Below the pieces are notes generated by a model. The model worked only from the letters and a program-made list of their open reading frames with translations, ran no database searches and was not told the origin of the DNA. From Holtiella tumoricola (lineage in GTDB: Bacteria > Bacillota > Clostridia > Lachnospirales > Cellulosilyticaceae): a DNA stretch of 26,680 nucleotides. The DNA lies in contig NZ_JAQIFT010000011.1 in assembly GCF_027857615.1 (NCBI RefSeq), positions 1 to 26,680 on the forward strand, in the 5' to 3' direction. A program made the translations under genes and the position numbers. Below, piece after piece: positions 22,863-26,680 of the stretch. Positions within the stretch are counted from its first letter, which is position 1, and every line of letters starts with the position of its first letter.

Positions 22863-23519
22863 ATGAAACATAAAGACTACAAGAGTGTATTAGTGGTACA
22901 ATTAATAACTATCCTTCTAGCAGGCATTATATCTCAGGATATGGGATATATGATAGGTATTTCTATAATAGGGGTAGTGTTTAATTTCTTTGTATCTATT
23001 AATAAACCTATTGGCTTTTTATTTGGAGTTATTTATGCTATTGCAAATGGTATAGTGGCCTATGATACACAGATTTATGCCACTTTTGTATTTATGATCT
23101 TTTTACAAGCACCCATGGCTTTATACAGTTTTGTAAGCTGGGCTAGAAAGAAAAAGAGTACAGAAAGTATTATGAGAGAGATGTCTATTAAGCAAAATAT
23201 AGCATTAGGTATAGCAATGGCTATTTTAGGTGTCATGATGTACTTTGTTCTTGGTGGCTCAAAGAGTATGAGTGTGCTGCTAGATACGATTTTCTTTGTA
23301 TGCAGTGTAAGTGCATGCTTATTATTAGCTTTTTGTTATAAGAATGCATATGTGATTACATTGATGTCTGGACTAGGTGGAACTTTTTTATGGAGTTATC
23401 ATATGATAGAAACAGGTAGTGGATGCTCTATTGCAGTATTTTATATGATTGTTTCAATTAATTCTGTGATTGCTGTTTATGAGCAATATATTCAAAATAG
23501 GAAATTCAAAATCTCGTAG
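22863..23519 (+). CDS. pnuC: PnuC-family vitamin/nucleoside transporter
   Basis: A 218-residue membrane protein with about seven helices, matching the PnuC family (usually 200-240 residues). Family features are the INKPIGFLFGVIYAIANG loop-helix near residues 45-62, QAPMALYSFVSWARKK, and the later pseudo-repeat DTIFFVCSVSACLLLAFC with FLWSYHMIETGS. PnuC proteins are facilitators for nicotinamide riboside, while relatives carry thiamine (PnuT) or riboflavin (PnuX), so the ligand is open. No NadR or thiamine kinase gene is adjacent. The ATG at 22863 is preferred, preceded by AAAGGGGAG. It lies 16 bases after the GH2 gene with no promoter between, and its stop codon lies within the operon terminator. 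Confidence 0.82.
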   Translation: MKHKDYKSVLVVQLITILLAGIISQDMGYMIGISIIGVVFNFFVSINKPIGFLFGVIYAIANGIVAYDTQIYATFVFMIFLQAPMALYSFVSWARKKKSTESIMREMSIKQNIALGIAMAILGVMMYFVLGGSKSMSVLLDTIFFVCSVSACLLLAFCYKNAYVITLMSGLGGTFLWSYHMIETGSGCSIAVFYMIVSINSVIAVYEQYIQNRKFKIS

Positions 23520-23538
23520 AAATTCTACGAGATTTTTT
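23508..23538 (+). terminator. Terminator overlapping the PnuC stop codon
   Basis: Perfect 14-bp arms (23508-23521 and 23523-23536) around a single A, with the T-run partly inside the right arm. The TAG stop at 23517-23519 lies within the left arm, so the last codons are part of the hairpin. Confidence 0.85.
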
Positions 23539-23675
23539 GTTGTAAAAATAAGGGATTAAGGGGACATACTAATATCTACATAAAAAATAAATAAAAAGTT
23601 TTAAAAAAGTGATAGATTATTGTGTATGAGATGTTAAGTATAGTATGAAGAAGCAAATGAGGAAGGAAAAGGATT

Positions 23676-24215
23676 ATGCGCATAACAGAAGAAAACTTTG
23701 TTTCTGAGATGATAGCAGGCAATGAGAAGGCTATAGCTTATGTCATAGAGCACTATGGTTGGATTATGAAATCTGTAGTCAAAAAACATCTATATCATTT
23801 ATCTCACTACCAAGAAGATTGTATGAATGATATCTTACTAGCTGTATGGCAACATATTGATAGATTTAACCCAGATTTAAATAGCTTTAAAAACTGGCTA
23901 GCGGGTGTGTCAAAATATACAGCCTTAAACTATGTCAGAAAATATAAGAGAGAATTAGAACAAGAGCCCTTAGAGGCAGCAGACCTAGCAAGTGGAGATA
24001 TTACTTATGAAGAGAATGTTAAAGATGAGGTCAGTATTTATTTTAAGCAAATACTTGAGTGCATGAAAAAAGAAGATCAAGAACTTTTTATTAGTCTGTA
24101 TATTAAAGAACAATCTGTTCAAGAAATTAGCCAAGCTACAGGTATGAAAAAAGAGGTCATCTACAATCGTTTATCAAGAGCTAAGAGTAAAGTGAAAAAG
24201 CTATTTAAAATATAG
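23676..24215 (+). CDS. ECF-type RNA polymerase sigma factor
   Basis: A 179-residue sigma-70 family protein containing only regions 2 and 4, the ECF layout. Region 2 covers about 5-90, with YQEDCMNDILLAVWQHIDRF (core binding, -10 reading) and FKNWLAGVSKYTALNYVRKY. Region 4 covers about 125-178, with the helix-turn-helix SVQEISQATGMKKEVIYNRL followed by SRAKSKVKKL. The DUF4179 gene begins 14 bases downstream, giving the usual sigma/anti-sigma pair. Upstream, TTATTG and TATAGT at 16-base spacing (near 23610-23635) may be its promoter; an autoregulated ECF promoter could not be recognised. The stimulus is unknown; envelope stress is usual for this pair type. Confidence 0.92.
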   Translation: MRITEENFVSEMIAGNEKAIAYVIEHYGWIMKSVVKKHLYHLSHYQEDCMNDILLAVWQHIDRFNPDLNSFKNWLAGVSKYTALNYVRKYKRELEQEPLEAADLASGDITYEENVKDEVSIYFKQILECMKKEDQELFISLYIKEQSVQEISQATGMKKEVIYNRLSRAKSKVKKLFKI

Positions 24216-24229
24216 AGGAGGTAACTGAT

Positions 24230-25201
24230 ATGGATAAAAATATTTATGACTTAATCAATGAAATAGAGACAGACTTAGAAAGCTATGAAAAAGTAGAATT
24301 AACCCAATTGGAGGAAAAAAGAATAATGAAAAAATTTAGAAATGGATTAACTAAAGGATTACATATGAATAAGCAGTTCAAAAAATATATAGGTGTAGCT
24401 GCAGCTGCAGTTATAGTGGCAGGTACAATAAGTGCAGTTCCAGTAATGGCAACAACTAACCCAACTTTATATAAGATAGCAAGTTTTTTGGGAATTGAAA
24501 AAAACATGGAGGCTTATGAAACAATCGTTGGGAAAGAAGTTACAAAAGATGGAATTACTATGAAGATTAATGAAGTCATTATTGATAACGATAAGTTATT
24601 AGTATCAGTAACAACAACAAGTGAGGAAAATATAAGTGAAAACTATAGGGGACCAGGTGGTTTTGTCTATATTAATGGAGAAGCAGTTAATGGTGGTGCA
24701 AGATGGCGTTCAGAACTTATAGATGATTATACAGGCCACTCTGTTATTACATTTCCATTAAAAAATATTCCAGAGGGAGAGGTTTCAGTGAAAATAGAAC
24801 TTAACACGCCCTTATCAGGGCAACAACGCTCTCCACACTGGGTATATGAATTTAAGGCAGATGGTGAAGCACTTAAACAAGATACACATAGGGTAACGAT
24901 TAATCAAACTTATTCATTAGAAAATGGCGAACAGATTAGATTATTAGATTATAAAGGTAACCTTATTAGCCAAAGTATTTATTATGAAGCAAGTGCATCT
25001 TTCTTAACACATGATATGGAAATTATAGGAGCAGATGAAAAAGGAAATAAAGTAGTCTTTATGGGGGGGGATGAGCGAGCAGGAAAAGGTGAGTTTGTAG
25101 TAAAAGAAGAATATAGAGATATTATAACAAATGCAAAAACAATAACTTGTAATGTTTATGTAGAGGATGAAAAAGTAGGAGAAACCTTCGTAATTGAATA
25201 G
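24230..25201 (+). CDS. DUF4179 membrane protein, probable anti-sigma factor
   Basis: A 323-residue single-pass membrane protein. Residues 1-52 are a charged cytoplasmic segment that would hold the sigma factor, 53-74 a membrane helix (YIGVAAAAVIVAGTISA), and the rest an extracytoplasmic beta-rich region. The first part after the helix, with NPTLYKIASFLGIEKNMEAY and KEVTKDGITMKINEVIIDND, is the DUF4179 signature. It is translated from ATG 24230 behind AGGAGG at 8-base spacing, immediately after the sigma gene. DUF4179 proteins are regularly encoded downstream of ECF sigma genes in Firmicutes and are taken as anti-sigma factors. A run of eight G residues (25063-25070) lies in codons 278-281; a slip there would remove the last 40 or so residues. 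Confidence 0.85.
   Translation: MDKNIYDLINEIETDLESYEKVELTQLEEKRIMKKFRNGLTKGLHMNKQFKKYIGVAAAAVIVAGTISAVPVMATTNPTLYKIASFLGIEKNMEAYETIVGKEVTKDGITMKINEVIIDNDKLLVSVTTTSEENISENYRGPGGFVYINGEAVNGGARWRSELIDDYTGHSVITFPLKNIPEGEVSVKIELNTPLSGQQRSPHWVYEFKADGEALKQDTHRVTINQTYSLENGEQIRLLDYKGNLISQSIYYEASASFLTHDMEIIGADEKGNKVVFMGGDERAGKGEFVVKEEYRDIITNAKTITCNVYVEDEKVGETFVIE
25063..25070 (+). repeat. G8 homopolymer in the anti-sigma candidate
   Basis: Eight consecutive G within the DUF4179 gene, spanning ATG-GGG-GGG-GAT. Poly-G tracts of this length are rare in AT-rich DNA and are common slippage sites. Confidence 0.9.
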
Positions 25202-25210
25202 TAATAAATC

Positions 25211-25250
25211 AAGAAGCTGTTGCATAAACCTAATGCAGCAGCTTCTTTTG
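25211..25250 (+). terminator. Intrinsic terminator after the DUF4179 gene
   Basis: Arms 25211-25225 and 25233-25247 form 15 pairs including one G-U, with a 7-base loop; only a short T-run follows, before GGTTTGG. Confidence 0.75.
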
Positions 25251-25277
25251 GTTTGGACAAACAGGGGAAATTGTCTA

Positions 25278-25305
25278 TTGTAAATAAATATGAGGCAGAT
25301 ATAAT
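25278..25305 (+). promoter_or_regulatory. Promoter of the YhgE/Pip gene
   Basis: TTGTAA (25278-25283), 16-base spacer, TATAAT (25300-25305), about 45 bases upstream of the start codon. A GACAA / TTGTC dyad (about 25256-25275) lies just upstream of the -35. Confidence 0.65.
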
Positions 25306-25350
25306 AAATCAGTGTTAGAGGTATGCAGATGAATGGAAAGGAGCAGAGAC

Positions 25351-26680
25351 ATGTTTGGAAAATTACTGAAAAATAGTTTTAAAATTTATAAAGCTGACCT
25401 TTCAAAAATTTTAACAAACTGGGTAAGTTTAGTTGTTTTGGGAGGATTAATCTTATTACCATCCCTTTACGCATGGGTAAACATTTATGCATCATGGGAT
25501 CCTTATGGTAATACCAATGGAATTAAAATTAGCATTGTGAATGAAGATAAAGGTGGAAGCCTTAAAGATATTAATGTAAATATAGGTGAAGAAGTAGTAA
25601 GCTCGTTGAAGGAAAATGATACGCTAGGATGGGTCTTTCATGAAAATCGCGAAGAAAGTTTAACAGATTTAGACGAGGGAAAGGTTTATGCAACTATCAT
25701 TATTCCGGAGGACTTTTCAAGTAAGATTCTTACATTAATTGAAAGAAATCCAGTTAAACCTGAGCTTGAATACTATGTTAATGAAAAAATAAATGCTATT
25801 GCACCAAAGATTACAGATAAAGGTGCCACAACTATTCAAAATCAAATCAGCACTTCATTTGTTGAGACGGTGGCAGATAAACTTATAGAAGTGATGCATT
25901 CTGTAGGTATTGAAATTGACAAACAATATCCAACCCTTGAAAAACTAGAAAATATGATAGTAGGTATTCAAGATAGAATTCCAAATTTAGAATCAGGACT
26001 AGATTCTCTTATCGAAACAGCGGAAAATGGCAAGGTTATCATAGATAGACAAGATAAGAGTGTGGTTCAGGTGCAAAAGATTTTAGACCAACTCATAGGC
26101 TTTAATGGTGATGTAGTTGAAACTTTAGATGAATTAAGTGTAAAACCAGATGAAGTCATTCCAGATATTAAAGAAAACCTTGTACTAATTCAAACTATTT
26201 TTGCAGATGTATCCCGTTCAACAGCTGAGCTTAAAGATGCTATAGAACTGAATAAACCTGTACTACTTAATGATATTGACCAAGGCATAATCAAATTAGA
26301 AAATGCCGAAGACCGTCTTGAGGAGCTTACAAGTAAAGCTAATGAGTTAGACAAAAATTTAAGTAAGACGGTTAATACCATACAAAAAGAAATAGTAAGT
26401 AGTTTAGATGATTACATAAAAGCACTTAAAGAATTAAAAGAAGTTTTAGATGATCCTGAAACTGCTTTAAAAGTATTAGATACAATTGAAAAGATAAATA
26501 AAAAATTAGCAAATCAAATTGCCACTTTACGTAATGTGATTCAAGCAAAAGCTAATGAGATTGATGAACAATTACGTAAGCTACAGTTTATTATAGGTAC
26601 GATAGAGGGACTTAAACCACCGACTATTCCAAGTCTACCTGGAGGAGATAGTAATACCGGAGGAGATAGTAATACCGGAG
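25351..26680 (+). CDS. YhgE/Pip family membrane protein, 5' part
   Basis: The reading frame is open from ATG 25351 to the window edge, 443 codons, so the gene is truncated by the window and not by mutation. AAAGGAG lies upstream of the start. The N-terminus (MFGKLLKNSFKIYKADL) and the first membrane helix (about 27-45, with LILLPSLYAWVNIYASWDPY) are diagnostic of the YhgE/Pip family; IKISIVNEDKG and YATIIIPEDFS follow, as in ABC-2 and phage-infection proteins. A long extracellular region, mostly coiled coil (about 200-430), leads into Gly-Gly-Asp-Ser-Asn-Thr repeats. Family members include lactococcal Pip, Bacillus YueB (SPP1 receptor) and type VII secretion EsaA. The C-terminal membrane domain expected for the family lies outside. 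Confidence 0.88.
   Translation, partial: MFGKLLKNSFKIYKADLSKILTNWVSLVVLGGLILLPSLYAWVNIYASWDPYGNTNGIKISIVNEDKGGSLKDINVNIGEEVVSSLKENDTLGWVFHENREESLTDLDEGKVYATIIIPEDFSSKILTLIERNPVKPELEYYVNEKINAIAPKITDKGATTIQNQISTSFVETVADKLIEVMHSVGIEIDKQYPTLEKLENMIVGIQDRIPNLESGLDSLIETAENGKVIIDRQDKSVVQVQKILDQLIGFNGDVVETLDELSVKPDEVIPDIKENLVLIQTIFADVSRSTAELKDAIELNKPVLLNDIDQGIIKLENAEDRLEELTSKANELDKNLSKTVNTIQKEIVSSLDDYIKALKELKEVLDDPETALKVLDTIEKINKKLANQIATLRNVIQAKANEIDEQLRKLQFIIGTIEGLKPPTIPSLPGGDSNTGGDSNTG
26641..26680 (+). repeat. 18-bp coding tandem repeat running off the window
   Basis: Two perfect copies (26641-26658 and 26659-26676) and the start of a third, each encoding Gly-Gly-Asp-Ser-Asn-Thr in the YhgE/Pip gene. 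The true copy number cannot be seen. Confidence 0.9.

Noticed and set aside
26190..26381. Minus-strand frame inside the YhgE/Pip gene
   Set aside because: Shadow of the coiled-coil coding region, Ser/Leu-rich, without start signals.
26641..26680. Start of a CRISPR array
   Set aside because: The copies are direct 18-bp tandem repeats without spacers and keep the reading frame of the surface protein.

Overview
The window reads as chromosomal DNA of a low-GC Gram-positive anaerobe of the class Clostridia. The evidence is the AT-rich base composition, sigma-A promoters (TTGACA-17-TATAAT type), strong AGGAGG ribosome binding sites, compact intrinsic terminators and a clostridial gene set: a selenium cluster with YedF and DUF3343, an ECF sigma factor with a DUF4179 anti-sigma candidate, YhgE/Pip, UgtP-like glycosyltransferase, GH2 and DUF5107. 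A Lachnospirales or Cellulosilyticum-like host is a guess from general resemblance, not a measurement. No rRNA, tRNA, CRISPR array, insertion sequence or phage module was seen.

Layout. 0-1.2 kb (minus strand): an alpha/beta hydrolase followed by a MarR regulator. 1.3-1.55 kb: an unexplained short transcription unit with a near-consensus promoter, a ribosome binding site, an ORF broken by stop codons and a long terminator hairpin. 1.6-2.9 kb: a Cof-type HAD phosphatase and a small cupin, each with its own terminator. 3.1-6.2 kb: a four-gene selenium cluster (selD, yedF, cysteine desulfurase-like, DUF3343). 6.3-9.0 kb: a secreted five-repeat PepSY protein with an acidic/histidine tail, then a dicarboxylate/amino acid:cation symporter. 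9.0-13.2 kb: an AraC regulator divergent from a 1088-residue DUF5107-TPR protein. 13.3-14.8 kb: two separately terminated membrane proteins (YitT family, DUF308 family). 14.9-17.8 kb: an overlapping three-gene envelope operon (UgtP-like glycosyltransferase, CE4 deacetylase, LPG-synthase-TM flippase-like protein). 17.8-18.8 kb: a membrane-anchored TPR protein. 18.9-23.5 kb: an AraC regulator, a GH2 glycosidase and a PnuC-type transporter, apparently one operon. 23.7-25.2 kb: ECF sigma and DUF4179 anti-sigma candidate. 25.35 kb to the end: a YhgE/Pip membrane protein cut off by the window edge inside a tandem repeat.

How the genes fit together. The selenium cluster probably activates and channels selenium (desulfurase-like enzyme to YedF/DUF3343 carriers to selenophosphate synthetase); no selA, selB, tRNA-Sec or yqeB lies in the window, so the end use cannot be seen. 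The envelope operon suggests cytoplasmic glycolipid synthesis, transbilayer movement and extracytoplasmic deacetylation. Two AraC-linked loci (DUF5107-TPR and GH2-PnuC) look like carbohydrate-responsive units.

The items most worth a second look are the orphan transcription unit at 1319-1540, the three-codon start-stop ORF in front of the glycosyltransferase, the envelope operon, the GH2-PnuC pairing, the DUF5107-TPR protein and the G8 tract in the anti-sigma candidate. All functional statements come from reading motifs by eye; no database search was run.
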